Translations under genes and position numbers: made by a program
DNA from: Kuschelorhynchus macadamiae
Taxonomy: Eukaryota; Arthropoda; Insecta; Coleoptera; Curculionidae
Direction of reading: 5' to 3'
NCBI GenBank assembly: GCA_030620095.1
Contig: JAUTXW010000588.1
Span: 69,501 to 133,500 of the forward strand
Length of the DNA stretch: 64,000 bases
Notes under the pieces: generated by a model
The model's database searches: none
What the model was told of the DNA's origin: nothing
The model's input: the letters and a program-made list of their open reading frames with translations, nothing else
Shown here: positions 1 to 11,689 of the stretch, in pieces
How positions within the stretch are numbered: the first letter of the stretch is position 1
Layout: the number at the start of each line of letters is the position of its first letter

Positions 1-491
1 GCAAAATTCTTATTTTCCGTTATTTAGAAAAGCTCCTAGAATATGTAAAACTAGATAATTTCCTTATAACCAATTTCAGGTAAACGAAACTTGAGCCAAC
101 AGAACTAATATTAAGTAGTCCTCTTGCGTATCCCTTAAGTTATTCCTAAAGAGAAGTAGGTGTAACCGCATCCATAATCTGGAATAAAAAATAATGAACC
201 TTTGAATGGCTATTTAACATTGTATCCTCGTTTCAACCTCCCTTCTCGGCACTGAGAGCAGTAATATTTGACAAAAGTACTCTTTAGTATCCCCTATTTA
301 TTCCTAAAGATATATTTAAAGTTAGTTAGTTATTCCGTTGCGAAAATGCCAAAAAAGATTTTTGTTTGCCATACATGGTTCAAGAAATTCTTGGGCTAAA
401 ATCTGACCATCTGAAGATCGCATCTAGAATATTTAATAAAATACATGTTTGATTTTTTATATATGTTTTTGTTATTTTTTGGTATCATGCT

Positions 492-495
<4 letters not shown>
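1..495. other. unassigned AT-rich sequence
   Basis: No coding potential, splice-site pair or terminal repeat recognised in this stretch. It leads into an AT dinucleotide tract. Confidence 0.4.

Positions 496-565
<70 letters not shown>
496..565. repeat. (AT)n microsatellite
   Basis: Uninterrupted AT dinucleotide run of about 35 units. The apparent Tyr-Ile open frames across it come from the repeat and are not genes. Confidence 0.98.
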
Positions 566-568
<3 letters not shown>

Positions 569-629
569 ATTTTTTGTATTATAGTTTTGTTTGTTTTTTT
601 TTGCGCCCCCCTCCTGAAACAAACTTCTG

Positions 630-720
630 GATCCGCAGATCCGATCAGTTTAAGTTGTTGTATACTTGGCTTTGGATGCGCCGCTTATGTGTTCGAATCC
701 CCGTCAGGCGGATATACTAA
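630..720 (+). repeat. tRNA-like (SINE-like) fragment with B box
   Basis: Positions 691-701 read GTTCGAATCCC, a good match to the Pol III B-box consensus. About 25 bp upstream is TTGGCTTTGGATGCG, with the paired G of a tRNA D-loop. No complete tRNA cloverleaf can be drawn, so this is more likely a SINE remnant than a tRNA gene. Confidence 0.3.
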
Positions 721-740
721 AACCAATAAAATAAATAGAT

Positions 741-1582
741 ACAATAAAACCGTCATTAAAGCCATAAATCATCATTAACGCCGTAAAATCACACCTCAAT
801 CATCGAAAATCATAACTGAATTACGTGCGCACTCTAAGGTCCAAGGTCTTATATCCGATACTGGCGAAAGCAGCGAAAATGTCTTGGGGGGCAGAGGTCT
901 AAAAGATATTATTCACTGAGTAACTACCACTCATAATTCACTGAGTTATGTCACTAGTAATGTAGGATAATCCGAATATTATGGATGGTAGAGATTTAAA
1001 AAGAATTGTATAACTTTAGATTACGTAATCAAATATTTAATTTATATTAATTAAAAATGTTAAATAAACCGAATTAAGTCAAAATTATGACAATAGAAAT
1101 ACGATTGGCCAAAACAATAATAAGCAAAATGTGAACTATAATAAGCATTTACCTTGGTACATTCAGCTCTAATTGCCACAAATACAAACATACAAGTAAG
1201 TTCTTTCGTCGCGTCGCCTTTATTAATATTGGCCTACCCCTAGAAACATTTTTGGAAATATTAATAAGCCGGGGGGAGGTTGACATAAAAAGACGGAAAT
1301 GTTTAAACCATTGAATTGATGCCTGCAATTTAGTCAGTAGGCTGTTATACATTTTGTAATTTTTATGTTAAATTAAATTTGGCTATGTTAGTAACTTGTT
1401 TTTTTCTAATGTCCTTTTTTCTCATTTTAGGTTTTAACAACCATCTAATTTGAATACTAATAGGTTTGTGTTTGTATTATTGTTCGTTAGTAATAAAGTG
1501 ATAGTATATTTACTATAAGACAACTTAAAACGTAAAGTAAAACAAACTTGTGACAAACTTTTATCAAATTTCAGAAAATATT
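741..1582. other. unassigned non-coding sequence
   Basis: Stops are frequent in all frames. A short direct repeat, TTCACTGAGT, occurs twice around 915-945. Nothing else recognised. Confidence 0.4.
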
Positions 1583-1739
1583 GTTAATCGTCTCATTTAG
1601 TATGATACAGCATGCAGGCCTAAGTACTAAGTACTCCCCTAAATAATTGCCAAAAATAAAAGGGAGATTGTGATATACATGATTTTATTTTTAGTCAAGC
1701 ATTTAGGCCTGCATCGTACTAAATGAGGCGAACGGCAAT
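1583..1739. repeat. inverted-repeat (MITE-like) element
   Basis: About 40-bp imperfect inverted arms at 1583-1625 and 1700-1739 share CTCATTTAGTA and GCAGGCCTAA in opposite orientation around a loop of about 75 bp. No coding sequence. The family is not identified and no target-site duplication is obvious. Confidence 0.6.
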
Positions 1740-2109
1740 CATATTTTCTCTGTTTTGATGGACTTTAATTAAGGTCTTGTAATTTAAAGTTTTTTTTATT
1801 TATGATCGTAATCTTGAGTTTTAATAACATCGAGGCGAAGGAAAAAATTGTTTTCGAAACATAGGACACATTGATCGAAGTCTGATCGCGTGCATTTATA
1901 TAATAGGTAAGCTGTACTATGGAAAGTTAAAAACTTGAAGTAAATGTTTAATTAACTTATTTAAATAACCTTTTATGCATACTCCACATCAAATTATCTT
2001 TAGATATTTGTTTGAATTCAACCTGAGAAAGCTTTATACAAATATCTCTTTAGTAAACTGCATGTAATTTAGCCAAGATGTCGTTAGGTCTTGAAAACAA
2101 ATAATACGT
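1740..2109. other. unassigned non-coding sequence
   Basis: AT-rich, without recognised coding or repeat structure. Confidence 0.35.
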
Positions 2110-3430
2110 AATATGCTAAAATCGATCTCTATAGTAGAGCAGCAGAGGCCTTTGCAATCAGCCAATATCTGAACAACCTCACCTACGAAACTACCTACTT
2201 CCCACGCATCGGCACACGTACTCAAACCCACACTTTAATTACTGTTTCCTCTTCCATAAAACAAGAAGTTGTGGAACCTATGCCACCTTGGCGCTATAAT
2301 TTCACTGATTGGGATGTGTTGCAGGATTTCGACTCTTCCTTGGAATATTTGTTTCTCCTCCAAAGATCCTTCCGAAATTTGTTCATAAATCTCGGATGTA
2401 ATCCAAATAGGTATTGAAATCTTTATACCACATTCTACTGAGACTTCAAAACCTCCCAACAATAAACCTTGGTTTTCAAAATTATGCGATAACGCCAGAC
2501 AAGAAAAAAACCGTACTTAAAACAATTTGCTTAAGAATCCCACCTCAAAAAATTTACAAGCTAGAAACGAGGCATGAGAGAATTACAATCGCATAATTTT
2601 AGACGTCAAGAATACATAAAAGGCACAGTTCTTTCTTGCCAAAATGGTAGCCATTCCTGTTCGACGCTTGCCAACAACATTAATTAAAATTTTTGCAAAA
2701 TTGCCTTTTCACACTTAACTTCTGGTAATGAAATCATCTCAACGTCTAAAGCAAAAGGTGACTTAATTCTGTTTAAACCCCCCTGTACACTTCCCCCTTC
2801 ATCAGTACCAGCTTTGCCATTCAATATGAAAAAAATTACCTACAGAGTTAAAAAGATTCGACGTATTCTCAATACTTACTATGAAAATCCTCTGACCTTG
2901 ATGATATTCTAGCCTTAGTCCTAAAAAGTGAGCTTCTGAACTGGTCTCTATCCTTACCAGGTTATTCCAAGTATCCTATGATAAAGGTATTTTTCTTAAA
3001 AGCTAGACTTCTACTCGTTCCAAAGAAAGGATTCAGAAAACTTCCCTTCAATACAGATCCTTCTCCCTACTCACAATCCTAAGTAAGGAAATGGAAAAGA
3101 ATATCAATGATATATAAAATTACTTTGAAAGGTATAAACTTATCCATTACAGACAGTTCCGTCACCAACGATCCACAGCAGATCTTCTTACCATTGTAAT
3201 CCACAACTGGAAGAAGTTCATCGAATTCCATGGAGAAGCCCAAATTGTTACCCTCGACATATCCAAAGAATTTGACCAAATCTGGCATGATGCACTTCTT
3301 AACAAACTTCCTGCCTATGGTGTTCTTCTAAAATTTTGTACTTCTCTTAAAAAAGTCTTTAAATCCCCGATCAATAAACTTTCCCTGTCTTCATTTATAG
3401 CAACCACGGTACGTAGTACTTAGGCCTTCG
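2110..3430 (+). pseudogene. degenerate non-LTR retrotransposon (Jockey/R1-like) ORF2 remnant
   Basis: Two blocks on + resemble LINE ORF2. Around 2210-2420 a frame carries PPWRYNFTDWDVL, typical of the linker after the endonuclease domain. Around 3150-3330 a frame carries RHQRSTADLL, then VTLDISKEFDQIWHDALL and KLPAYGV, the reverse transcriptase palm region with the first catalytic aspartate. The frame is broken repeatedly between them and the YADD box is not found, so the copy is dead. The clade is inferred from motif flavour only. Confidence 0.7.
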
Positions 3431-3440
3431 TGGTCTGCTC

Positions 3441-5066
3441 ATAGATTAAAAACAAAAATGCTAGTGTATTTAAATATCTATTAATAACTAATTGTTTATA
3501 AAATGTCTCGGCAACTTTTAATATAATGTCATTAAATGATTACTCTGATTGATGATTAATCTCTTACTCATTAAAAATAGTAATTTTTCACAAAACGTTT
3601 TGCATATCTTAAAAATACGATTAATTATAAAATATATGTAATTCCATATACAGGATACGAAACAAATACAAGAATAAAAGTTTGCAAACAAAAAAATTAA
3701 AGAGCCTGCAAATACAAGTTGAAAAGCTTTTTAAACTTTTTTTTGTAATAGACGTAGTTTTCAAGCCTATTAATGGTGAATATGTAAATTTAATGCTTCA
3801 TTTGAAATTTTCGACTAATTCAACATTAAATTACTCAAAAACTACACATCGTGCAAAAAAACATTATATGACCTTTCAACTCATATTTGTTAACTAAAAT
3901 TACACAGACTCTGTATAAATCGGAACTGTTTTTGAGGATTAAGAAGTTTTAAAGATTTTATCACTTCACTATAACCAAGGGTAGCGAACGTGGCAATATC
4001 GAATGAGTAAAGAACCACGCCCACATTTATATTTTTAGTACTTTATTAACTGAAATAAAAATACGATTTAAGGATACGATTAAAAGTGGAAAACATACAA
4101 AGAATTCTAGTCTCATAAACACTTATTAGGAAAGTAAAGCTGGAGAAAGGACCTACCTCACTGGACAAATGATCTTCATTTGTATTGATCCTGATCAACC
4201 ATTTGCTCCCTGTCAGCTTGCGATCTCTACCCTGGCAGGTTTTAAAGATTAGTCTCCTTGAAATGCCAACTCATGGGATATTAGATGAAATAGTTCTTTT
4301 CTGAAGGCTATTTGGGATGTGGGGTGGTCTTGTTGCATTCACTTACCTCTTGGTACAAAAGTGCTAATTAACTAGTTTTTCTTTTGTCCTCTTAAAAGAA
4401 ACATCAGTAAAGGAGACAGGAGCCACACCAAAATCTGTATCAAATTTTACTTAATTTAATTTTACTTGAACCAATTTAGCTGTTAGGTTCCACATCGTTT
4501 TGACCAAATTTTTCTTTATAGCCCATCTTTTTCGCATATTGTTCTCCAATCATGCTAAACTAAAGAAAGCTTCTTTTTTATGTAATCTTGTCCGGAGTGT
4601 AAAGGGTGTCCCATTTTCGTATGTTTTACGAGGTATGAGTAAAACCAAATATACCACAAACAGATTCGTTCGAGCCCCCTTGGTTTGTCGTTCGGTAGAA
4701 TATATTTATTATTTATATATAATACCGTAAAACGCATTTTTCTATTTTTTGACATGGGCGGCTTGGGTAACGCAGTCAACAAAAGCATCTGCGTCCATCA
4801 TTTTGCTTTTACATTTTTGTTATTACGTTTCCTGTATCCTTCATCGTTGTTTGTATTGTTTATATGGCTTATATTGTCATGTATTGATTTTGTTGCGAAG
4901 TTAATATGGCAGAAAATCTAATTTTTTAAAAATTTTGAGAAATATGATATGAAGACATTCTTCATTTTGTCTAATGAACACGCCCATTAGGCGGCAGAGT
5001 TTCATCTGAACAAGTCAGATAAATTCTCTACTACACTCCAGAATTTACTACTTAAAGCTGCTTTTT
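3441..5066. other. unassigned sequence with repeat scraps
   Basis: No convincing gene. An AGGGTGTCCC motif near 4602 resembles transposon termini, and a B-box-like GTTCGAGCCCC lies at 4668-4678, but neither has a matching partner that I could place. Confidence 0.35.
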
Positions 5067-5769
5067 AACCAACTTAAAAAAAGGAGGAGGTTATCAATTT
5101 GATCCTACGTATTTTTTTATGTATGTACATCGATTATTTCGTTTGACCAATTTAGATGAATTCTTCAGGGAATATTCATGTTATTAAAGAAGTGGTCCCA
5201 TAGCATGCATATTAAAAAAAATAAAAAATGGCGAAATAACACCATTTGTTAACAGACAATATATATTGCGTTCACCATATCATCAGGAAAAAAAGTATAC
5301 ATGTTAACATCATGTTTCATATGGTTTTTTGGGTTTTTAATGGCACGAAGTTCAATTTTATTTTTATTGGCATGTGAAATTCATTCAATTCATATGTACC
5401 CAGTAGCTACTTATTTATTTTATTAGGGACCTCCAGAATTTTAACCTAAGTTTAGGCTTTAAAACTGAAAACTCTGTATAAATAGAACTAAAGAAGGTTG
5501 AAATAAAGATTTTTATTTAAAAACATAAAGCACTAAAAAGTAAAAAATAATATTTTATTCTACATTGAAAATTTGACTTTATGAAGTCAATGTCAAAGTC
5601 CAAGTAACCAAGACCGCGTCTGTTTCATGTGGTATATATGTACACTCAATAATATGTATCTGTTTGTGATTAAGTTAATGATTAGGAATTAGTTTGACGC
5701 CGATTTCTTAAAGTCAAATATGTGGAATAAAATATTATTTACTTTTTAGTGCTTGTTTTGAAGTCGGTT
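5067..5769. mobile_element. non-autonomous element with opposed ends
   Basis: The left end reads AACCAACTTAAAAAAAGGAG and the right end is the inverse of AACCGACTTCAAAACAAG, a terminal motif I recall as common in insect genomes. Inside, a second inverted pair at 5529-5588 and 5702-5753 shares AGCACTAAAAAGTAAA and AATATTTTATTC. No transposase is encoded. The boundaries are approximate. Confidence 0.5.
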
Positions 5770-5801
5770 CTATCTTTTAACAAAATCTTTTATTTTTATA
5801 G

Positions 5802-6008
5802 TTATCCCAAAAGAAGACAACCCCACAAATGAATATTTCCACAAATACGGCTTAATCTACGCCAATATGGGTCTTTCAGCAAACGTTTTGGCACTGGTTC
5901 AAGAGGTGAGGTTACCCAAAACCTGGGTGCAGAGTTTCATTCTTATAAATACAGACTTGTTCATCATCTGCACCCTGATGATGCTGAGCATAGACTCGAG
6001 TTCTCTAA
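5802..6008 (+). CDS. candidate internal exon of an unidentified protein
   Basis: After a good acceptor (TTTTATTTTTATAG, ending at 5801) a frame from 5804 stays open for about 70 codons with protein-like composition: a polar start (IPKEDNPTNEYFHKYG) followed by a hydrophobic stretch (SFILINTDLFIICTLMML) that could span a membrane. Possible donors are GAG|GTGAGG near 5905 and ATAG|GTTTGT near 6010. No start codon or partner exon was found, and I do not recognise the family. It lies 3.3 kb upstream of the gustatory receptor on the same strand, but the receptor does not need it. Confidence 0.3.
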
Positions 6009-6239
6009 TAGGTTTGTCAATATGAAAGATAGATGTATTGATTAAAAAAAAATATATTATTTGGTCTGCTGAAGTATATTTTACAAGTGTGGGATTTTAA
6101 AACAGAAATAATTCACAGGTTTGGAGTCCGCTCTATTTTTCCTAGGGAACGTCCAGGACGGTTTGGATTTCATGTTTCTTGCTTGATTTTGAAAATAAAA
6201 ATTGTGCACCATATTTATGAAAGAAATCTAAATTAAAAT

Positions 6240-6540
6240 ATATTCAAACAATTTCTTGAAGAAAACGTGACGATAATTTTGGAAGATATTCTCCTGGTCC
6301 AATTTAATGGCATATTTTTTCAAGAAGACGGAGCTCCAGCCCTTAATATTGGATTAATGCAAAACTGGTTGGATACAAATTTTTACAGAAAATTTATAGG
6401 AAATATAGACCGGTTTGGGCTCCCTGGAAAACAAAATATATTCAAGGCGATATGTGAAACCAATAAAGAACTGAGAATCTCAACAGAAAATGCCTTTAGA
6501 GATTTAAGAGACAATATTTTGTTAATGAAAACGCATTAGA
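6240..6540 (+). pseudogene. DDE transposase remnant (mariner-like)
   Basis: The open frame at 6267-6539 contains FFQEDGAPA, the family signature around the second catalytic aspartate (usually FQQDGAPAH), then a WLD..F block and FIGNIDRFGLPGKQN, a decayed version of the WIGR-G-WP-RSPDL box. The C-terminal ELR....AFRDLRDNI also fits. The third catalytic residue and the N-terminal helix-turn-helix are missing, so only a piece of the catalytic core survives. Confidence 0.65.
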
Positions 6541-6680
6541 AATACATTCAGTGCGATGTATGTCTACATAATTATTTTATCTCTTTTATTATAGTGAAAC
6601 TTTGTGTACATAATAGTTTTTTGTAAAACTTTATCTTATGTGAAAAGTTTTTTGTCCTATTTCCTACAATCAGTTGTACC

Positions 6681-6708
6681 CTGAGGATGATCCCCTAGGA
6701 TCGAAACG
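6681..6708 (+). ncRNA. hammerhead-like ribozyme core (partial)
   Basis: CTGAGGA at 6681-6687 fits the CUGANGA core. A 5-bp stem GATCC/GGATC with loop CCTA follows, then GAAAC at 6703-6707. I could not find a convincing upstream strand for stem III or a cleavage-site triplet, so this may be a decayed motif or chance. Confidence 0.3.
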
Positions 6709-6937
6709 CTTGGAAATTAAATAAATTCTGACACAAGAAGGCTGATTGGGCTTTTATCTTCCTCTTTTTCCTTTTACTAGATTTCTCCGTCTTATTTTAG
6801 AATATCTAAAGATTTAATAGTAGAAACTTTACCAAATTAAATTGGCTCCTTCTTACATACACGATACCAGAGGTAGCAACGATTCACAAATAGATTACAA
6901 ATTAATAATTAATTTTCGAATATTATAGGTATATAGT

Positions 6938-7186
6938 TAGTGCCGTAGCTAGAGAGATACCTTGCTCCCCGCCCCCGCCTACCGCGGTGGCGCCCTTTTC
7001 TGTAAGCGATGCTTTGTTCTAAGCAAATCTTATGGGTGAAAGAAGCGACTAAACGGCGTAATATTTTTTACGCGTTATTTTGCATTTGCGGTGTACGCCA
7101 AAAAAATATTTGACCGTAGTTTTACTTCATTATTGCGTCTCTATTATGATTGCTCCTTACGTCCCTAAAAGCTGGCTGCGCCACTA
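6938..7186. mobile_element. hAT-like MITE
   Basis: The left end TAGTGCCGTAGCTAG and the inverse of the right end, TAGTGGCGCAGCCAG, form imperfect terminal inverted repeats with the AGTGGCG-type start common to hAT elements. About 249 bp, no coding capacity. A target-site duplication is not clear. Confidence 0.55.
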
Positions 7187-8879
7187 GTAAGAGTAACTTT
7201 CGGACTTATAAAAAATAAAAATTCATGGCACACTATATAAAAATACAAGGAAATGCAATGTTTACTTGCATTTATGAATGCAAATAAAATGTAGACTTTT
7301 GTTAGATTATTTAAAGTAAACATAGTAGCATACAAATGAAAATTGTATTAGGCAGTTTCCAATTATTATAAAAGAATGCTTCTTGTTATGTAATAATAGA
7401 GGATTTATTGGTGATTAAGTCCTATGCAAACTGGGAGGATATCAAATATCAAAGTAAAATTATATGTGCTCCATTCTAAGACGTATTTTGATCGTATGTC
7501 TCTGTAATTTGTATTTTACAAAATTAATATGTAAACTGAATTTAATATGCAAAAATAATAATTTGCCCAATTTTTAATACTTAATAATTGTAATTTTGAA
7601 TACATAGAGTTATTTTAATTTTACTTTCTAGATAGTAATTATTCATATTAACAACCCTGCTTAATGGTCTGAAGAAATAATTTAAGAGATATCATATTAA
7701 TTTTAATTAAGTATAGAGCCATAAAAAGTGTTAGTTTTACTGGTGGAAGTTTTCGGGCGAATAATTGTACAATTTTTCTTAAAACAGTATGTAACTACAT
7801 TTGAATGTTTGTTGCATCAACTAAATGTTTTAAAATGTAATATGTTCGGGACTACACAGGGCTGGAATGGACTTGAACGGCGTTCCTGTTTGTGAAAAAA
7901 TTAACCCTGCAGAACTCACGCCCTAATAATTTACAAGAGCAGTGCACTCGCTCGTAAGAAATTCTCCCACATACGGCTTATAATGACGTAGTAAGTTTAA
8001 TAGCATTTTAACAATTTTTTTTTTATAAACAAAACACAAATATAAGTTGTAATAAACTATTTATTTTAAATTTCAATACAAAAACTCAAAATACTTTGGT
8101 ATTTATATAGACCGAAAAAAAATTGATACATTTAACGTAAGTGGAATAATAAACTAACCCTGTATATTAAACAGTGACATCACATCGTTAGATTTGTACC
8201 CAAAATTCTGGATTTATTTCCATCATACCTTGTTTTGGTTCTGGAATTTTTAAATTTTGCCATTTTAGCATCCTGTACATATTCGATTAGGCTTTTGATT
8301 AACTTGCTATTGGATATGACCCATTTCAAATGTTCGCTCTGTATTCAAGACTTATGGCCTAAAATAGTAATTAACTACTATTTTATAATCGTCTTTTATA
8401 TAAAAAATTAATTGTACCTCAAAACCAGAATATGTGAAATTTTGAATGCTGTTGTATTTGTATATATCGCGAAAAAAATACTAGGCAAAACTCGGGCGAT
8501 GAGCAACGTTCTCACAGGTGTCCAGACGTCACTATCGACTGCCCTGTTTCATTCAGTAGGATACGGCATTAACATTAGAAATGTGGTAGTACCTTGAAGA
8601 AAACACTTAAAAAGTCAGCTAGCGGTCATGCCACGTCCGATGTAATTTTAAGGGTCTTATGACCGTAATATGGGTTGCAGGGTTACATTAGAACGGTAAA
8701 AGCCAAAAACAAACTTGGCGTTCTGATTGGTAAAAAATCCAATGATTTTTACTGGGCCTCAACAAATAAAAGAATAGTACAAATTCACTGAAACTTTGTT
8801 TCAAATGTATTGAGTGCGGTCCTTTGCAGTTATTAAATTTAAACGGGCCATGTTTCCCAAACATTATCGATAATTTCTG
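7187..8879. other. unassigned AT-rich sequence
   Basis: No recognisable coding sequence. A short ACCCTGTATA motif near 8156 resembles the ends of insect MITEs (also near 12225 in the other orientation), but no bounded element was defined. Confidence 0.35.
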
Positions 8880-8887
8880 TTGCGTTC

Positions 8888-9129
8888 CAGTGGCGTATTT
8901 AGGGGTTAAATTCCGTCCTCCCCCGAGTTCTTTGAAAGTAAACATTATTTTATGTAACATTACCACGTTTTTATAAATATGAACCTTTTTTTTTAGTCGT
9001 CGTCCCTAATTTTCATGAGGGTATTAGGCTTATGTTAAGTTAACAAACAAAAATCAATGACTTTGTTTTTAGTTGCCAAATTTAAATGTTTGCCCCCCCC
9101 CCCCGAAAGACATTCTAAATACGCCACTG
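8888..9129. mobile_element. hAT MITE with 8-bp target duplication
   Basis: A 242-bp element starting CAGTGGCGTATTTAG and ending CTAAATACGCCACTG, a perfect 15-bp terminal inverted repeat. The flanks TTGCGTTC (8880-8887) and TTGAGTTC (9130-9137) match at 7 of 8 positions, as expected for hAT insertion. Non-coding. It ends 182 bp upstream of the receptor start codon, so it may sit in its promoter or 5' UTR. Confidence 0.85.
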
Positions 9130-9311
9130 TTGAGTTCTATAACTATTGAAAGGCCCCGATATACAATAAGTTGTGATCAGATGACCTTTGAACACGATTC
9201 TTCGTTGCGTGTAATGACACAAACTTATTTATTATTCAAATTTTCCACTTTATAGACATTTAATTTTCAATACTATAATTAACCATTAAATTCGTTTTTC
9301 AGTTGACAAAC

Positions 9312-10253
9312 ATGTCTCGTGTACATCCTATGTACAATTTAAAACATAACGAAATTTTACGGAAATTAAAACATAAAGACATATTTTATGATGAAAGTGA
9401 TCCATTTGAGTTAAAAGTTTTAATAATAATCCTGCGATACAAAAAAACCACCCTCCTTATACAGGCACTGTTAGTGATATTAATTATTTGGGGATTTGTT
9501 TTCAGTGTACAAGGGAAGCATACGTTTTACAAACGTAATGGGCAGTTTAATAGTGAGGTAGTATCATTTATAAACTTTATTAGCGATTTTTTGTTGATCG
9601 CTACTAACATTACTGGAATTGTATGCCTAACTAAAACCTCGTATTTAGTGGAGTTGTATACTTCTGTATTCAAGAAGAAGTTTATGTCGGGGAAAGAAGA
9701 GAACCATGCTTTTTCCAGATTTGTTAATATACTCCGTTTTTTTCCGTTCATACCGACGGTAATAGGCATGTACTTCTTGGGAAAGGCAGTTGGATGGGGG
9801 TTATATCAATATTTCGTGATTAGGGATGTATGGTATTTAGCTTTTAATCTGTTGATATGCACTGCCGCTAGTCTCACAAACAAGATAAAACAGAACTTTA
9901 CGGATATCAACGATTTTCTGGAAGAACTAAGTAAAAAATACTCCAACATTTTCATTGCGACATATGTTGCTAGAGAACTGAACGCCAAGACCGATCAGTT
10001 CCTTAAACACCCTATAAAATCTGAATATATCGTAGAAATTACTAGTCACTATAACAATCTATGTGATATTCTCGACAGACTTAACCAGTACTCCAAATTT
10101 ATTTCAGTCGCAGCAATAATGTGTATAACATTAAATATTTTGTATAATCTCACTGTAATAATAGAGTTTGCAATGAAACCAAAAACTATAAATAATTTAG
10201 ACTTGGGAACAGTTATTCTTGTTAGTCAGTCACTGTTCGTTTTTACTTCGGTG
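9312..10253 (+). CDS. insect gustatory receptor, exon 1
   Basis: This exon encodes residues 1-314 of a 407-residue seven-transmembrane chemoreceptor, a ligand-gated channel of gustatory neurons with the inverted topology of its family. Hydrophobic segments fall at about 46-66, 84-107, 144-168, 172-189, 262-285 and 296-314, giving six of the seven membrane passes; the polar stretch 195-260 is the large loop. I chose ATG 9312; a TTG lies 9 nt upstream in frame just after a TTTTTCAG, so a 5' UTR intron ending at 9302 is possible. The exon ends in GTG|GTAAGT at 10253, a phase-0 donor. The frame is intact. Ligand and subfamily cannot be told from sequence alone. Confidence 0.85.
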
Positions 10254-11689
10254 GTAAGTTAATTATTTTATTACATATACCGAATGTTATCGAGAGTTAT
10301 GTTATCGATTTCAGTTTTTTTGTGACTTCATGTTAAACCGAAATTAACCCAATTTTCAAATGGTATGCCCTTTCAATAAATTCATTTTATTTACTCAAAG
10401 GGTATAGCCTAAAGATTTTGACATATTTGGAATCTATAGACAATTTTGTACAGCGTGGCCATTTTTTACTTGCCCACATTTTAATCTGCTAAGTCCTTCT
10501 TCTTTTTAAAATACCGCATCTAAAAACAAATTATATTGCTAGTTACTAATAATAAACGAGAAAATTAAGAAAGCTATACTATAAGATCAAAACAAAGATT
10601 TTCTTCACTACATTTCTCTTATGATCAAATTCTCCTCCATTTTCTTGTTTATTTTTGAAGACAAAAATATTAAATCTGGTATATGTAGAACCCGGAAAAA
10701 GAGACCTATCTATTGAAAGTAAAATTATTAGGGTGTTAAAAAAGACAAGTTACATGTATATCTTAAGAGTTGGCAAGCGTTTTAAATAAAACTTGATAAC
10801 TGGACATTCAATTTGCTTTTTGGATCATTTTGATATCTTGAAAAATAAGGAAGATTCTGTAATTTTAAAAAAAGTTAAAATGCCCACGCTGTTCATATAT
10901 ATAGTATCGCTTTGGTAGCAATTTTTCAAATTTGGAAATTAGTATAACAGTTTTTAGCCCTCAATCTAGGAGGACTAAGAACGCCAAAATAAGTTAACGA
11001 AAATTACTTTTGTGGATAATTAAAAAAATTAAATGCAATTACCCTATGCCTTTTGTCTGTCTTCGTTGCTCAGCATGGTCCACGTTCAAATTTAAACGGA
11101 ACAACAAAATATCTCAAGTATGCCTTGACAGTTGAAAGCTACCATTAGAAGATTAACACAAACCAATAATTAATTTGACTAACTAGAGGTTTTCTTATTT
11201 AAGTGTTAATATCTGCAAGTGGGTACTCTTCTACTATCTCCTACTACCTACAAATTGGTGTATTAATAGGTGCTAATCTATTATTACGCTATCATGTTTT
11301 TTTTGATACCCTGTTTCTATTTACATTTACTAAAAATAGCAAAAATTATAAATCGGTAAAACTCATTATTGAAGCTAAACCTAACCCCTATAGGCAGAAT
11401 CTACTGAAAGTGAAATAAAAACGTTCAAAGTCCCTAAATATAGGATAACGTGAAGTGCGCATTGTTCCCGTAGCTTTCGTAAAAAATCGTTTAAAGAATG
11501 TCGATCGCAAGGATATTTAATAAAATATTGGTAAATTCACCTTTACCCTCAATTTCCCTGGTACAGAATTCCACTACTTATACTTTATACAAATCCTGCA
11601 AACTGTAATTTAATTAAATTTTTTAATTTACCGGCCTACCTCTGTTTAATACTTGATTTTTGTGCAAAAAAATTCAAATCTTATCCAAA
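10254..11689 (+). other. 5' part of receptor intron
   Basis: AT-rich intronic sequence. No open frame or bounded repeat recognised. Confidence 0.6.

Noticed and set aside
691..701. Functional tRNA gene
   Set aside because: The B box is good but no acceptor, D or anticodon stems can be paired into a cloverleaf.
445..778. Open frames rich in Tyr-Ile repeats (also at 22522-22799, 32052-32325, 50019-50309 and 58724-59275)
   Set aside because: They are translations of AT dinucleotide tracts, with no conserved domain on either side, so they are not genes.
3682..3897. 71-codon open frame
   Set aside because: Composition is that of AT-rich random sequence, with no splice context and no recognised motif.
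4668..4678. B-box-like GTTCGAGCCCC
   Set aside because: No A box or tRNA-like fold upstream; a single 11-bp match is not enough to call a tRNA or SINE.
8412..8597. 61-codon open frame upstream of the receptor
   Set aside because: Starts at a non-ATG codon, has no recognisable domain, and is within the length expected by chance.
9093..9104. C-run as a possible quadruplex or regulatory site upstream of the receptor
   Set aside because: It is internal to the hAT MITE and is a plain homopolymer without the spaced G/C runs of a quadruplex.
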